From assembly GCA_950295325.1 (NCBI GenBank), contig OX485808.1, positions 5,646,501 to 5,710,500 of the forward strand: DNA of 64,000 nt. The letters run 5' to 3'. Positions 36,261 through 49,117 of the stretch are shown here, piece after piece. Position 1 is the first letter of the stretch, and each line of letters begins with the position of its first letter. The notes under the pieces were generated by a model, which searched no databases, was not told the origin of the DNA, and saw only the letters and a program-made list of their open reading frames with translations. Position numbers and translations under genes: made by a program. Source of the DNA: Polytrichum commune. Its lineage: Eukaryota > Streptophyta > Polytrichopsida > Polytrichales > Polytrichaceae.

Positions 36261-39200
36261 CTACTTTACATCAGCCACGACCTCGTCCTCCTCCTCATCC
36301 TTGGGTTTGTCCACGCTTAGTGGCAAGAATGGCTCATACGTCAAGATTATGTCCACGACCACGACTGTTGCCAAGATGAAAAACACCGTTTGGTTCCCGG
36401 GAAGAATCGAGGATACTCGGCTTTGTGCCCATGCAAATCTACACCAAGGTTCATCATATGCACATTCTTGTCAATTAAGGCTCACGTCACATTTGCAAAG
36501 ATCATGAAAGCAAACACCAAGGATTTGATCTGGAGCATGACATGAATGCTTCAAATGTCAACCCAACATCACCATTGCTGCTATTTGTGATAACTTTAGC
36601 ACAAGAAACTTTGGACAGTTGAGCATGTATGAGAACACGCGGTAAATTTACGGACAAAACATGGTGAATAAACCCTAAAAAAAACCACATAGATTTAAGT
36701 GTAGAGTAGGAAGCACTTACATGGCACCGCCAGCACCAGGTCCCACAGCTTTGAAAAATGAGACTCCACTCACAGACAACCCATTTGCCCTCCCCCGTTG
36801 CCTTGGTGTCTAATATCCACACAAAGCAAGATAGATAGACTACTGAGCTCAAATCAAATCTATGAGATTAGTACATCACAAGCCTATAATTTCACATATT
36901 CACATTGATTCAATCACATCAAACTACATCAATATTGAGTCAATGCCTACCAAACATAGGGTTGCAATTTTGATTACTTTGTTTTTTATTTTCTAAAAAA
37001 GAAATATAATGAATCTTTGACCATATGTCAGTTTAGTGCTGAAAATATATTGAAGCCTGAAAATTATTAGGTATCAACACTTGCTCCGAATCAAACTTTG
37101 GACATTTGCATTTTGAGATACAGTAGAATTGCAGCATGTAAAGTTTATAAAAAAAAAACTCCCAGCATTCAACATGAAGGCTGTAGTTTAGAGTTTATGA
37201 GGATTTACGTATTCTCACCACTGAGTTGTTGATAAGCAAGAATGATCCGCTAAGAGTGACAACCTACACATCCAACACGCAACAAATTTTATGAGATTGT
37301 TCTTTTGAACCACTGTAGTGTTTAGTTCATAGTAATTTTGTTTGTAGGAAATGTTAAAATTACTTGGCATGGCAAAATCGATAACATGGGGAAAGACACG
37401 TTACAAATGTGGAGGGTTGCAACCGTTATACTTACTGAAAGTGCGCTTTTGCACACCGACACTAGGGCTAAGAGGAACCATAAAAGACTTCCATTGAGGT
37501 GTGCGAGTGCTGGATATGTTGCAAGCAACGGCAACGCTAATATCTGCAGAAACAAGAAAAACATAAAAAAAACTTAGGTTGGTTCATTCAAGGATATAAA
37601 AGTCAACAACAATTGCAAGCACTTTCAAGTTGTGAATATTGGTAAAGCCAAATTGCTTATTTGAAAATGAATTTGTGAAGGCTAAGTTCGTGAAGCCAAA
37701 AAAATGTTTTTGCAATTTTGTGACTGTCAATGAGGTCAAGAATGATTCTTTCAAGGAATTCTATGAAGTCGAACGGGTTTTTTTCAAAGCAATTCTCTAA
37801 CATTAAGCTTGGGTGGTGATCCAAATGTCTCAAGTAATGAATTTAGCACGAATTATCATGTAATTAACAGCTGATGAAATGGAGGTTAAATAAACATTTT
37901 GAAGCCACTCTGACAGATGAAAATATTTCCAAAAACATTCCCATGAACGTTGATGGTGGCTTACCGCAGACCACCTTGTGGTGAGAATAGGACCCAAGTA
38001 TTTGACAATGGGAGGGAAGGCCAAAAGTTGGAAAAGCAGACACCCCACACCTGCCAAGTCACAACAACAACAAAAGTGCGTAATTAAAACAACAGTAATT
38101 TTCTTTAAATTATCTCCATTTCAACAAGGTGTATTAAACTTACCGACTATCAATATAAAGCAAACATGATTATTCAATCATCAAATGAATTTGGATGTGC
38201 CCTACATGAGCAAGCTGATGCACTTCGCATAAGGCAGAGATATCATAAACCGTGAAAATAAGGTGATTCGCATTGAAGATATGGTTTTAAAATCATGAGA
38301 TAATTTTCCAAGATAGAAGAGAAAGGAGTCATTAAGAATGCAAGTTGTTTCATATTTTTATTCTTTGTAAAAAAAAATTGACAATTTTTCAAAGTGGAAA
38401 GTTTGTCAAACCCCCTCCTTGTTCACTAGATTCTTCTTACAACAAGCACAGTAATGCTCACACAGAACATCACCTAAGCCGGTTAACTCATGAGTACATT
38501 AAACTGTAATTGATGGTAGTCAAACATGATTAAATTTGGCTAAACTAATTGTACACGCATTTCAAGCTGCCAACCTCGCAATTATTGGTTTCAGAGATGG
38601 CACTTCACTATTGTGACGGAAGTCTACTACATGGATAGAGGGTAGTTAACGGTTTATGGTATTCCTACCTTACCTGAAACTGCAAGAATGTTGCCAACAT
38701 CAGTTGTCGTAAAACTCAAACCTCCAGTAATTTTGGGGCTCACAACCCACAATGCGAAGATCTGCACATGTCAGGAGCCGTAATACGTAATTAATTGATG
38801 TGAACAGGGTTGTCAGATTGATTTCGATTTCCTGGGGCCGATCTCCGAACACCGACCCGATCAGGAAACATAAAAATTATAGGATGTCCGATGTTCAATC
38901 CAAATTTCTGTTGATGCTTCATTGTAGAATTGATGCAACAAAAGTTTCGTTGTGATGTAAACCTAATCGGTAGAAGTTGGAGAACATGAAAAGAAAGAAA
39001 CAGAATTCAACACCTGTGACATGCCAAGTTAGTGATGAATTCACCATGATATGAAGCTTAATACCTCGGTGTAGGCCATATTGTGCATGGACCATGTGCA
39101 GTAGACCAAGACTGCGGACACGAGAGGCCAATTCTTGAGGATGGTGAACATGGAGTCTTTGTCTTTTTTTTCCGCTAATTCAGCCGCTGGAGCATGCTCT

Positions 39201-42200
39201 AAGATAGGTACAACTGATTCCTCATCTGCCTCTGCTGCCATGAGCTTGGCATTGTCGGTGGAATAGTTTTCGCCATCTGAAAGTTGATTGTCATTGTGGA
39301 TGTGCAATGTCTCCTGCACCATTAAACAACGATGAAATAATGGTCATCATCAAGACTATTAAATGAAAAAAACACATGGCAGATCATTGAATACGTTCAC
39401 TCAATAAATAATAATTCAAGACAAATCCAGGTGGTTGTATTTAAATAGTGCAGATGAGATGGTTAGTTTATTATGGGTCATGGTTAAAAAAATTGATGTA
39501 TTGGATTAGTCACTCACTGGTAAGTAAAGAAGTGTGATAAACAGGCCCAGAACAGCGAGCGTGGAGACAAATGCACATGGCAGCCCATATGGGTACCTGC
39601 AGCAGCACCACCACAAACAGTAAATTATTTAGCAAGACAACTTGAATAACACATTTAATTGATGCAAGTAAAGTCAAGCTAATTCCATGCCAAAGGTTAG
39701 AAGAATTTGATAGATATGTAAGTCTTTATTACTTTAGGCCGAAAATGAAGTACGAACGAGGACGACAGACTGATAGAAATCAAGCTGGATCTACTAGACT
39801 CTCAGTCATGAAGTTAGAAAAATGTGGAATTATAGTCAAGAGCTCGCATTACTTCACCTACCTCTCAAAGAGTGAACCTGGAGGGAAGAGGGCAGGGTAC
39901 TTCAAAGCTGGCTGCAGGGATATTAACACCACGCATAAATCAGTATCCACAAACAACAACTTATACTTAATTTCTTGTAAAGTTTCTCCATCTGCTTGAT
40001 TGACATCAGAGAACTGAGAAATGTAAGATATAGAATCTACTCCAAAGCCCACGACATGTACTGCAAGGGTATCCAATGTGTGAATGATATTTGGGGCAGT
40101 GAAAACGGGATTTTTTTTAATGGGATAAAGCACAGGAGAAGTTTAACCTTACGCCAATTGAGGCAGGAGATTGGAACATGCTTTCGAACAAAATTCTTGG
40201 ACATTGACGACATGTGGTGGAAGCCGACCTGGATATCACCCATGCATCCAGGACTATGGATTGGGTTTTATAAAGTTGGGGCGGAGGACCCTATCTTTAT
40301 CCAACAATGTTTGACCGGTTTTACTCCCCCTTGCATGCGCCTACACCATCTCTTTTTGCCCCTCCCAATTCAATGCTTCACGGTTGGCACCCAGTCCCGA
40401 TGCCTCAGTGAATGGGAAAACCCCAATGGGGATATGGTTGGTTTATTTCACGAGGTTAAAATTATTCACACTACCAAAGGGGGAAAAAGACAAAAAGGGA
40501 AGAAATCATATTCTTTTATGGTAAAATGGCCACTCTTAGCGAGGATTATGATCGTTGGCGTTGGATAGAGGGCTATCGCTTTCTTAAGTATACCATGAAA
40601 TTTGGAAGGGACTCTAACATCATCATGACCTTGGGGACCACATGTGCCGTGGACAAATGACAAGGCTATCTCCCAAGGAACTACAAGTTCTACTGGTCCC
40701 AGGTGTGGGATCCATTTTGGGCTGGGAAGGAAACCGCTTTCATGTGATCCATCTGGCATAAAGCTCCAACAGTTAATGAATGGAGGGCCACATTGCACTA
40801 GCTTCCATCTCCAAGCAATGTATCTTTTGCCTCCCAAACACTAGTGAATTAATCAAACATAAATTTTGGGATTGCATCCAAGCTAGGAGAGGTTGGAGGT
40901 GGGCCACATTCATCATGCATGAATTTTGTGGGGTTGGAACCGGCAATTATGAAAGTTTCCACTGGAAACAAGCATTGTTTAGGGAAATAATCCCTAAGAA
41001 ATTCAACAAAAAGATCAAAATCTAGCACCTTCTCTATGGTATTGTGCTCTGGACTATCTAGATTGAGCGCAATGTCAAGGTGTTTAATCATGAACAATGG
41101 CATGCTACTAATATTAAACACCTTATTTGGGAGAACCTCATCATGCACGCCAAGGCAACATGGGAGCGGGTGGTCAAGCAAGTCAAGATAAGCATTTTCT
41201 CCGCTGAAGCTATCATGCTTTAAGGCTTCAACCAAACTTGGGGTGCTAGGAATGTCCTTTGTAGAAGGGACAATATGAAAACTTCTTGGAACTGGAAATG
41301 GCAACGCAATTAGGTAGCTCAACTCTTGATTAGTCATTTTGGTGGCTTGGGGGATGTCCTTGGCTAGTGGGGTGGGGGTTGTCCTTGGTCTGGCTGGTCT
41401 AGAGGGGTTGTGCATGGTGGGGTTGTGTTGGTGTTACATTTTACATGGTGGCATTTCGCGTCTGTGGCGCCCCACTTCCCCTCGAAGTGGGTGCGTTTTC
41501 CTTGTTTCTTTTTGCATTTGGCGTTAGCCTTTTTGTCTTTTGTCTCAAAAAAACAAAAAAAAAAACAAAAAAAGAAGAAGAAGAAGAAGAAGGATCTATA
41601 AAACAATGATGATTCAATATTCAAAACATGAATGCCAGGTATTTCGATATTCAGTTCATAAACTAAAATTACATAGTCAACAGCAGACTTGCCAAATTTA
41701 CCTGAGAAAGATAGCCACCAAGAGCCGGGCCCACCACCATGCCCAAGCCCACAGTTGTGCCGATCTAAAGTCACCATAAAACAATTCCCAAAGACAGACA
41801 TGCTGTGATGAGATGAAAATTCTTATACATAATTCCTGGGGCCTTTCCAAAATAAAAAAAACAGGAAAATTAACAGGAAAACTGGGTAAACATTCTGTAG
41901 ACATGGATTCTAGTTAGAGAGTATGAACCTATGTTCGGGGAAAACCGACGGCTAGTTCATTATCAGCCGATGGATTTCCCCTCATGGCTGGTCCAAATTT
42001 CCAACCATTGGATGGCAATCCGACTATAATTTCAATCCTCCGGCAATTAGCCGATGGACTAGAAAATGTCCCGGAAATGTAGCCGATTCTTCTTGTGAGT
42101 TACTGGATTTCAGCCGGAAACATCCAGAGCGCTATTTGTCTGGGGCATCTGATGATGCACTTGAGGAAGTACCCTAAACCTTAAACTTTTTGAATTATGC

Positions 42201-45200
42201 AACTTTTCCATGACCAAATTCAATTGCTTCTATGAAGAATCGGGGGACCCTTGGCCTTCAAGTGGTGAAGGCATTGCTAGGTTCAATTCATGCTAAAGAT
42301 AGTAACTCTTCAAATTTAAAGTTTTGAACATGCCTTTCTTTTCACTTATTCAAGATTTTGTACTAAGAAATGATTTCTAATAACTTTTCATACATTTATT
42401 AAACAATTAGTGCCGATATGAATTCCATTTAATCGGATATTGGCCAATGAAAATATGAAAATATAGGCAATTGGCCAATTGATTTTACAAAAGACCGGCT
42501 CTTGCCAATGTAAATTGGAAAAATCCGACCCTTTGTAGCAACTACCGGCAATTAGCCACTAAGGCTTCAAAAACTTCCCGAACTCTGGTATGAACATGTG
42601 GATATGATGCTGTTGATATTGGGGGATGGCTTACTCAGTGAAGTTGGTGAAGCTAATTACAATGGAATTGGCAATAGAAAATGTATAAATTTGTTTCATA
42701 TGTCTCATTAAAATATTATTTGAATTTTTTAAAAATCATATTAAAACTTCAAAATAAAAAAACTTACGACGGAGACACCTAGAGCTTGATGCTCATTGCT
42801 GCAAATCTCAGATGCATATGCCTTCACCGGCCCAAGAATGCCATTGAAACCACCTAGAAGGAGCCTGGCGATGAAGGCGGACCAGAAATTGGTGCTGAAC
42901 CCAAACACAATGTTGAAGATAATTCTGCACATCAACAAATAAACATAATCAGCCTTCGAGCCGTTATGTCAAATTAGGGAATATTCTGTTTCCTATCAGG
43001 TTTACCTTCCAAAATCTGCGTTGTAACGCTAAACTTTTGAGATTATGCATTAAAAAATCCAAGATGAGCACTTACACGGAGACAACCCCGGCTACCATCA
43101 CTGGCTTCCGACCATGCTTATCGGCAATGATCCCCCAGTACATTGATGTCAAAAACCTCCCAATCATGAATGCCGACCCTGATATAATAATGCTCAACAG
43201 ATTAGCATATTTAAAGCAACAAATCTAGAAAAGGGTAAAATAGCAGACAGTACGAACTCATTTTCTTTTTTCTTTTGTCTTTCCTATTCACGGTCGAAAC
43301 AAGAGTCACCATCCTTTAACAAAGACTCTTCATTACTCATCACGACCTCGATTCATCACTAATTCACATGAAGCAAAGGATATTCACCTATTCACAGTAG
43401 ATGTGCCAAAATAAATCCCACACAACAATAATCTAGATTCTGGACACCTATGTTTGAGTGGTAGTGGTTAGGTGTGGATCCAAGAACTGGCATGTGTGTA
43501 CTAGAGGCTGGATTACGTGCTCAGAATATCCTTAACCGTTCTAGTCAACAAGATTTGCGGGGACCTATATGACCGCTTAATGAGCACAAGAATCTGCGCT
43601 TTCGTAATGGATAAGTATTCATTTGAGCTCCAAACCTTATGAGGCAAATAGCTACGGGCATGATTTGGATTTGCTAATCATCTCACACTAATTGCGAGTG
43701 TGTTTCATATCCTACAAGAAGTGGCTGCAGAGAGAAAAGACATATCCATCTAGGGCACGTGTAGCTTATAAACATGAACTCACCTATATAACCCGCATAG
43801 AATCCGATGTCCGCATCACGTTTGGCGACATGCATATCTCTCACCTGCAGATGCATTCATTACATGACACCATTTTATATAATATATATGAACAACTCAA
43901 AGTTATGCATAACAACTGATCTGAAGTTGCTGCAGTATTTGGCACCAAAAATAAATAAAAACTTAAAGACTCATACATGGGAACCAGCAAATGTGCAGCA
44001 TTAAGTAAATAAATTCTTCCAGTGATCAGGATTTGGGCCAGAACAGATAACGAGGAATGAATGGTATCAGCAACTTGGAAATGAGCATACCATGAAGTAA
44101 AGGAAAGGGTACATGAATGAAATGGGAAGTCCTGCAAAATGATCAACACAAACACAAACACGTCAAACCATTGTTCACCAAATTTGTGGCTCAGCTAGCT
44201 CTAACCTCTCATCATGTTGGGTGCAGGAAGTTACCTATACTCCCAAAACAACAATGTTCAGTTACATCAACAGAACCCAAATCTTTCACTTGAAGAAACC
44301 TCAAATACCCGGGGTGGCAACGATCCGTAGCACTCACAGGGGTCACCGTCTTTAGAACTTGGTTTGGAGCTGCTAAACCAAACCATATTCAAAAAGCATT
44401 TTGTGTAGCTGCTTTTCGCAGCATTTTAAGACTCTAAGAGACACTCTGAACTTTCGTACTAGAAGTGAAATCAAATATCAAGGAGATCTAGATGGTGGCC
44501 CCTGCTGAAGAAAGAAATTTTTTTTCGAACTGAATATTCCTGAAAATGAAATGAAAACCCTTTCTGACACACAGTCTTCCTATCAATGGATTCCTCGACT
44601 GACCGCCCTCTTCCCATCCAAGCATGTCAAGCTCCTCGTTGTGATACAAGTACACTCATTGAATTCATTACGAGTCACATTAGAATTGATGTATGTAACT
44701 TAGAAAGCACTATGCTAACTTAGAAGAAAGTTAAATCTGCACCCGGGCTCAAAAATCCCAAAAGCCTAAAAAATCAGACCAAAAAACTGTCAAAGAGAGA
44801 GAGGGAGATGGAGAGGTGTGGCAACTAGTGCAAATTGATTTGTAACAGATAATCCATCCATATTAGCCTTGTACATTCATAACAAAGATCAACTTTACAT
44901 AACTTAGAATGGAGTGATGTAGTGCACAGTGAGACCATCCATATACGTAGTCATTTTTTGATTTGAACATGTCTATGTATAATAGTACTTGAATAATTTA
45001 AAATGATGTGGACTTTCTCTTGGACAGGGGGGCTCGTCCATAATCTAGTCTCCATCATACTTAATTATAATTTGTATAATCTACAAAAAATTGAAGATAA
45101 TCTAGATTATTTTGGCTTGTAAGTCCTAACCCCAACTCTCTTCCCCACTTCTTTCAGTGGCTTCTCTCCCTCTTCTCTTATGAAACTCTTGAATTCAAAT

Positions 45201-45502
45201 CATTTGAAACATAATCTAAATTATATGTACGATTATGTACACATAATCGATGCCTTTGTGAATTTTTTGGACGAGCCCCTGTAATTATTTGTTTGAGTTG
45301 CCACCCCGAGAGAGAGAGACACAGAGAGAGAGAGAGAGAGAGATTTGAGGTTTGCACCATTGCAGAGCATGACGACGGCCACGAAAGTGAGTTCCTTGTA
45401 AGATGGAGGGGCGCCATCTGCTGAAAGATGAGCCACTTTGCATCCGGGACATTTTGGGTAAACTGGTTGCAGGAGCGGCTGCTTCATTGTCTGCCGCCCC
45501 AT
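36261..45502 (-). CDS. ZIFL: Major facilitator transporter, zinc-induced-facilitator-like, 15 exons
   Basis: Twelve-helix proton-coupled carrier; plant ZIFL members move zinc-chelate, potassium or auxin-related substrates at the tonoplast or plasma membrane. Exons: 45502-45358, 44131-44091, 43844-43784, 43178-43076, 42924-42768, 41764-41702, 39911-39862, 39596-39518, 39313-39065, 38761-38674, 38050-37965, 37543-37436, 37263-37219, 36809-36721, 36438-36261. Phases close exactly: 514 codons including TAG, 513 residues. Family signatures: CPGCK near residue 18, FMYPFLYFMVRDMHVAK, MYWGIIADKHGRKP (motif A), GPVKAYASEIC, GMVVGPALGGYLSQ, an acidic His-containing loop after ETLHIHND, and SFFKAVGPGAGGA. 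The acidic tail is KDEEEDEVVADVK. A LINE sits in the intron between exons 6 and 7. The exact substrate cannot be told from sequence. Confidence 0.94.
40030..41596 (+). mobile_element. LINE 3' end, copy B with A-rich tail
   Basis: Lies in the intron between transporter exons 39911-39862 and 41764-41702, in opposite orientation to the gene. Open frames carry CVNDIWGSENGIFF, GLWIGFYKVGAEDPIF, CFTVGTQSRCLSEWE and, after a frame change, CLPNTSELIKHKFWDC (the zf-RVT type Cys/His motif typical of the end of LINE ORF2), then QARRGWRWATFIMHEFC. It ends in an A-rich and GAA-rich tail at about 41549-41592. Stops and frameshifts show it is dead. Confidence 0.8.
41930..42600. other. Long intron segment without recognisable feature
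   Basis: Intronic part of the transporter gene. Contains several related short phrases (GCCGATGGA, CGGCAATTAGCC, CAATTGGCCAATTG), which give a weakly repetitive character, but I could not define a repeat unit. No coding or RNA feature seen. Confidence 0.4.
43398..43765 (+). mobile_element. MITE, AAGGTAGA family, copy in the transporter gene
   Basis: Left end GTAGATGTGCCAAAATAAAT, then GGACACCTATGTTTGAGTGG, GGTTAGGTGTGGATCCAAGA, GGGGACCTATATGACCGC, GAGCTCCAAACCTTATGAGG and a right end near CATCTAGGGCACGTGTAGC. It lies in the intron between exons 43844-43784 and 43178-43076 and ends close to the donor. Confidence 0.7.
45309..45343. repeat. GA/CT microsatellite at the start of transporter intron 1
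   Basis: An almost pure AG dinucleotide run broken once by CACAG. On the transcribed (minus) strand it is a CT tract starting about 14 nt after the 5' splice site at 45357. Confidence 0.85.
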
Positions 45503-46584
45503 TTTGGCTGCCTCGGACAGCTAATTCACAGCTTCTTCGCTACTTCAAGTTGAACTTACATCGATCCAAGAAATTTGCGGAAAAAAGACCGACTAAAGAG
45601 CACTGCCCGAAACACCAAACTGCCTACGTTAGTGACTCTTTCGGATTCAAGCAGCGCGCAGGTCCAGTACTCTAGACTAGTGAGCAGTACAGAATCAAAA
45701 GATGAAGGCTAGCGATCGATCAACCATTGTCGCTTGAAGAAGAAGAATGCCTGCCAGACCAGCAGCTACAATTCTTTCAGGGCATAGGCCGCATTTGAGT
45801 AGTTAATATAACAACAGCATCAAGTTCGCCCGCCGCTCAACATAGATTCATCTGGAGGAACACGATATCCGCCGTTGAAGTTTCTCTAAACCATCAACAG
45901 AACCAACAACGTCCTCCGGAGGAGGTTTTAAGTTGATTCAGAAGAACTAAGGGCCGGTTTACATATGGACCATGAAGCCGGAGCATGGAAGATGGCCTTC
46001 TTCCATTGGCTGATTTTTCAAAAGATCAATTTACAAAGCCTTTGGGCCCCTCATTAGGTGTCAATCGAATGTGTACCAAGAGGAATGACCATGCACCAAA
46101 AGTGAATGTGCTAAATTTTTTAATATATGTTCAAACAGGTAGTTTTGAAAAAAAAATCCAAGTACAATTATTTTTTTGTCTTCTTTCATCTGCTCTTACC
46201 CCAAAAAAATTTCATTGAAAAGTACTATAACAATATTCTCTACCATGACCCTTACTTTTTTCTACAATAGTATCTCTTTTGCCTATTCCACCGTAAAACC
46301 GGTTTGGACCATGTGAGTGGATAATGTAAGTCTTAAAACATGTCTTTTGAGGACCTCGAACTACATGGTCACTTTGACATTCTTCCTAGGTGTAAACCAA
46401 AGTGGTTCCAAGACAAGTTCAACAGCCAATCACATATTTTATAGGGCATTAGGACGACTTCATGGTCCATGGTGTAAACAACCCCTAACTTAACCTTGAT
46501 TTTTCTTCACATATCGGCTAAAGTTAGTAACTAACGCGATATTAAACATTATGGGACTTTAGGATGATTTTGGGACTTCTGGGA

Positions 46585-46650
46585 TGTATGTGGGGAACTC
46601 ATGGGGAACTCATTGGGTACTCATTGGGAATTCATTGGGAACTCGTGGAC
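46585..46650. repeat. Short tandem repeat, about 12-bp unit
   Basis: Five or so diverged copies of GGGAACTCATTG follow each other (variants GGGTACTCATTG, GGGAATTCATTG, GGGAACTCGTGG). It lies in the gap between the transporter gene and the next locus; no promoter element is obvious. Confidence 0.75.
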
Positions 46651-46835
46651 ACTTTGGATGGACCTGCCCATGCGAGACAAATACTCTTTGCTTCCAATGG
46701 GCTTTTGCATAGACTGTCACACAACAGGAGGTTTGCACCCACAATCCTCGTCATTGAAACACCAATTCTATGCTAGGAGGCGTCCACTCGATTGAATATT
46801 GTGCTATAAATGCTTGTAACATGCCATAACTTAAA

Positions 46836-47738
46836 TTACTCTACATTTGTGCCTTGGCTTTCGCAAATTGTGGAGTCCTGTTTGGCCATGGACTCAAAGA
46901 TGTTTGGCAAGTGAGGTTTGATTTCCCGATATTGCTCCCATGTAACTTTCTCCATGTAAGCCAAGTCCGGTATTTTGCTCCCAAGATAGGCTTTTTGCTG
47001 GGAGTCAAAGCCAATGTGTTCTGCCGCTAACACCAACATACAAAGGCGGTGTATGCGATCGCCGAGCAAAAGAGTGCCCGTATATCTCTGTAGAGCAGTT
47101 GTCATGGTCCTCTGTAGTCCCATAAACTCGCGCGTTACGTCATGGATCTGCGATGCTAAGTAGTAAAACTCGTAATCAATGGTACGCTCCCCCATTGTGG
47201 GTTCCACTGGGTCTCCTTCATCATTCTGTGGATCGGCAATATGACAGGCTTCCAACAATGGTGTGATTGGGAGGTTCTCATCCGTGATGTCATAGACATG
47301 GTTCAACATGTCTTCTGAATCACGGCGGAGTAAGTCATCTAAATGGGGCTCGATTGCTTGCGTAGCTTCCCACATATCGTTCTCTATTAAGTGCAACTCT
47401 GGGAGACGTTGTTGGAGTGCCTCCACTTGTGGGATGGTGAGCCCTATATCGGCACTGTATACCACCAATCTCCCAAGCATGTGTGCATCCATTCCAACCA
47501 AGCGGCATCCTTTATATCTATCTAAAGCAGTGGTCATAAATGATTGTAGTTGCATGAACCGTTCCATGCACACATCAATATCTGAAGCTAAGTTGTTAAA
47601 CTCGTCGTCCATACTCCTCTTTTCCATTGGGAGGCCTAACGTAGATTCCAGTTCAGCTGTTTGCATTCTCGCAATCACCTCCCCGAACCCAGTTGGCTGG
47701 GGAGCTGGGGGGGAACTGGCCGGGTTGGGAGGGGCATC
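46836..47738 (-). CDS. C-terminal exon with two tandem helical repeats
   Basis: 301 codons with a good acceptor (GTGTCAG) before GATGCC. Two units of about 100 residues are clearly homologous: MDDEFNNLASDIDVCMERFM and onward, then IDYEFYYLASQIHDVTREFM and onward. They share MTTAL.RY, a later IG(L/F) and W(E)…IEPHL or IKPHL. Both are predicted by eye to be mostly helical. An ATG also exists at 47750 in the same frame, so this could alternatively be an independent single-exon gene of 304 residues with a Pro-rich start. No known domain recognised. Confidence 0.55.
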   Translation of the reverse strand, partial: DAPPNPASSPPAPQPTGFGEVIARMQTAELESTLGLPMEKRSMDDEFNNLASDIDVCMERFMQLQSFMTTALDRYKGCRLVGMDAHMLGRLVVYSADIGLTIPQVEALQQRLPELHLIENDMWEATQAIEPHLDDLLRRDSEDMLNHVYDITDENLPITPLLEACHIADPQNDEGDPVEPTMGERTIDYEFYYLASQIHDVTREFMGLQRTMTTALQRYTGTLLLGDRIHRLCMLVLAAEHIGFDSQQKAYLGSKIPDLAYMEKVTWEQYREIKPHLPNIFESMAKQDSTICESQGTNVE

Positions 47739-48682
47739 CTGACACGGCATTGAATAGTACGAACAAGTGTGAATAACGCTTCAACATGTAAGGTACAGAT
47801 ACCTATAACTGAAAACTTAAGCATTTCAGCATAGCATATCTTGGAATATCAAGGAGGAGTTATTTTTTGTGCGTAGGAAAATAAGGTTCATGAATAATGA
47901 CCCTTTTTTCAAAATTGATTGTGTAAAATTTCTTTGTGCGAAAGTCGGTCAGAGCCCATAACCAACACATAGCTTCACACATGACCGACAATATCTATGG
48001 GAAACAACTTCCCCTCCACAGTCATATTGTCCTCGCGTTTTATATATATATTCATAACGACTTCTAGTAAAGCCATGCGCGTTTATGAGCTACTCTACTT
48101 GTCGGTGATGGGATCGTTATCGGTTATAGGGTGTCTATAACTTAAGGGCGGATTTACATGGTGCACACATGGGTTGTTCCTGTGGGAGTGTGCATGCAAG
48201 ACAAATGCGCCCTACGCGTTGTGTCCAGTCACAGAAGAGTTTGGGCAGGACAAATAGGTTACATGAAGGGGCAGCTTCCCATGAAGCAGTTATGCAAGAC
48301 AGAACGAAAACATTCACATGGAGCTTCCGCCGTATCGTTTATGCACTACATGTTCCACCCATATATGGGGGAGTGCTCAATGATGGATTTACGAAGGACA
48401 AGCAAGAACCATACATTGGGTGCAAACAAGCAAGTGGACATGGTAAGCAAAATGAGAGCATGGTTGACATGTGAACCGACTTGATATAAGACAATGCGTT
48501 GGGTATTGGGAGTGTCTGGCCACTTTTATATATTGAGTGTTGCACTAAATTTTGTGTACACATATGAATGCCCGCACAATTGGTCACGGGATTGTTTAAC
48601 TTCTAGCATATTTAGGGTACAGACAAATCATCTGTCCATCACATTGATTGTGGTGTTTTGGGCCTTCCAAGGGGAGGCTAAC

Positions 48683-49069
48683 CGTTTGCGGACCATGCTC
48701 TCTGTGTGTCGCGAGGTCAGCCAACCCCGCATGCAATAGATTGACGCCTCTTGAATTAGGGCCTCTTGACTCAATAAGCTCTATTTGATGCTCGCGGGTG
48801 GAAGGCGGTCCCAATGGTTTCATATTGAAGTCAACACCTTGCGCGTTCAAAAGAATCGTTGGCACTGTGGTTGTGATAAGTTGTGGGTCATAAGTTTTGC
48901 CAATGCTCGCCAATCCCGCACGTAACATGTGAACACCCCTTGAGTTAGGGCCTCTTGATTCAATGAGGGAGATTTGGTGGTCGCGTGTAGAGATAGAGCG
49001 CAGGACGGGCAATGTTTCACAAGGGGATGCACAATCTTCCACTGCGGGTTCCATATTGAGATCAACACC
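48683..49069 (-). CDS. Exon with an internal repeat around SRGPNSRGV
   Basis: Open in phase 0 from acceptor GTGCAG to a possible donor (ACG then GTTAGC); without that donor the frame stays open to 48596. Two copies of one motif occur: GVDLNMEP…TRDHQISLIESRGPNSRGVH and GVDFNMKP…TREHQIELIESRGPNSRGVN, each followed by (L/H)(R/H)AGLA. No known domain recognised. The upstream small exon 49676-49497 is rich in Pro and Ser. Confidence 0.45.
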
Positions 49070-49117
49070 CTGCACGGTGACAAAGTGACACGCATTTATT
49101 TGGCTTACTAATTTACA

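Noticed and set aside
47308-47742. Plus-strand 144-codon open frame
   Set aside because: Antisense to the helical-repeat exon, which shows internal homology on the minus strand.
48158-48484. Plus-strand open frames of about 100 codons
   Set aside because: They lie in the presumed intron between segments 49069-48683 and 47738-46836, and no domain is visible.
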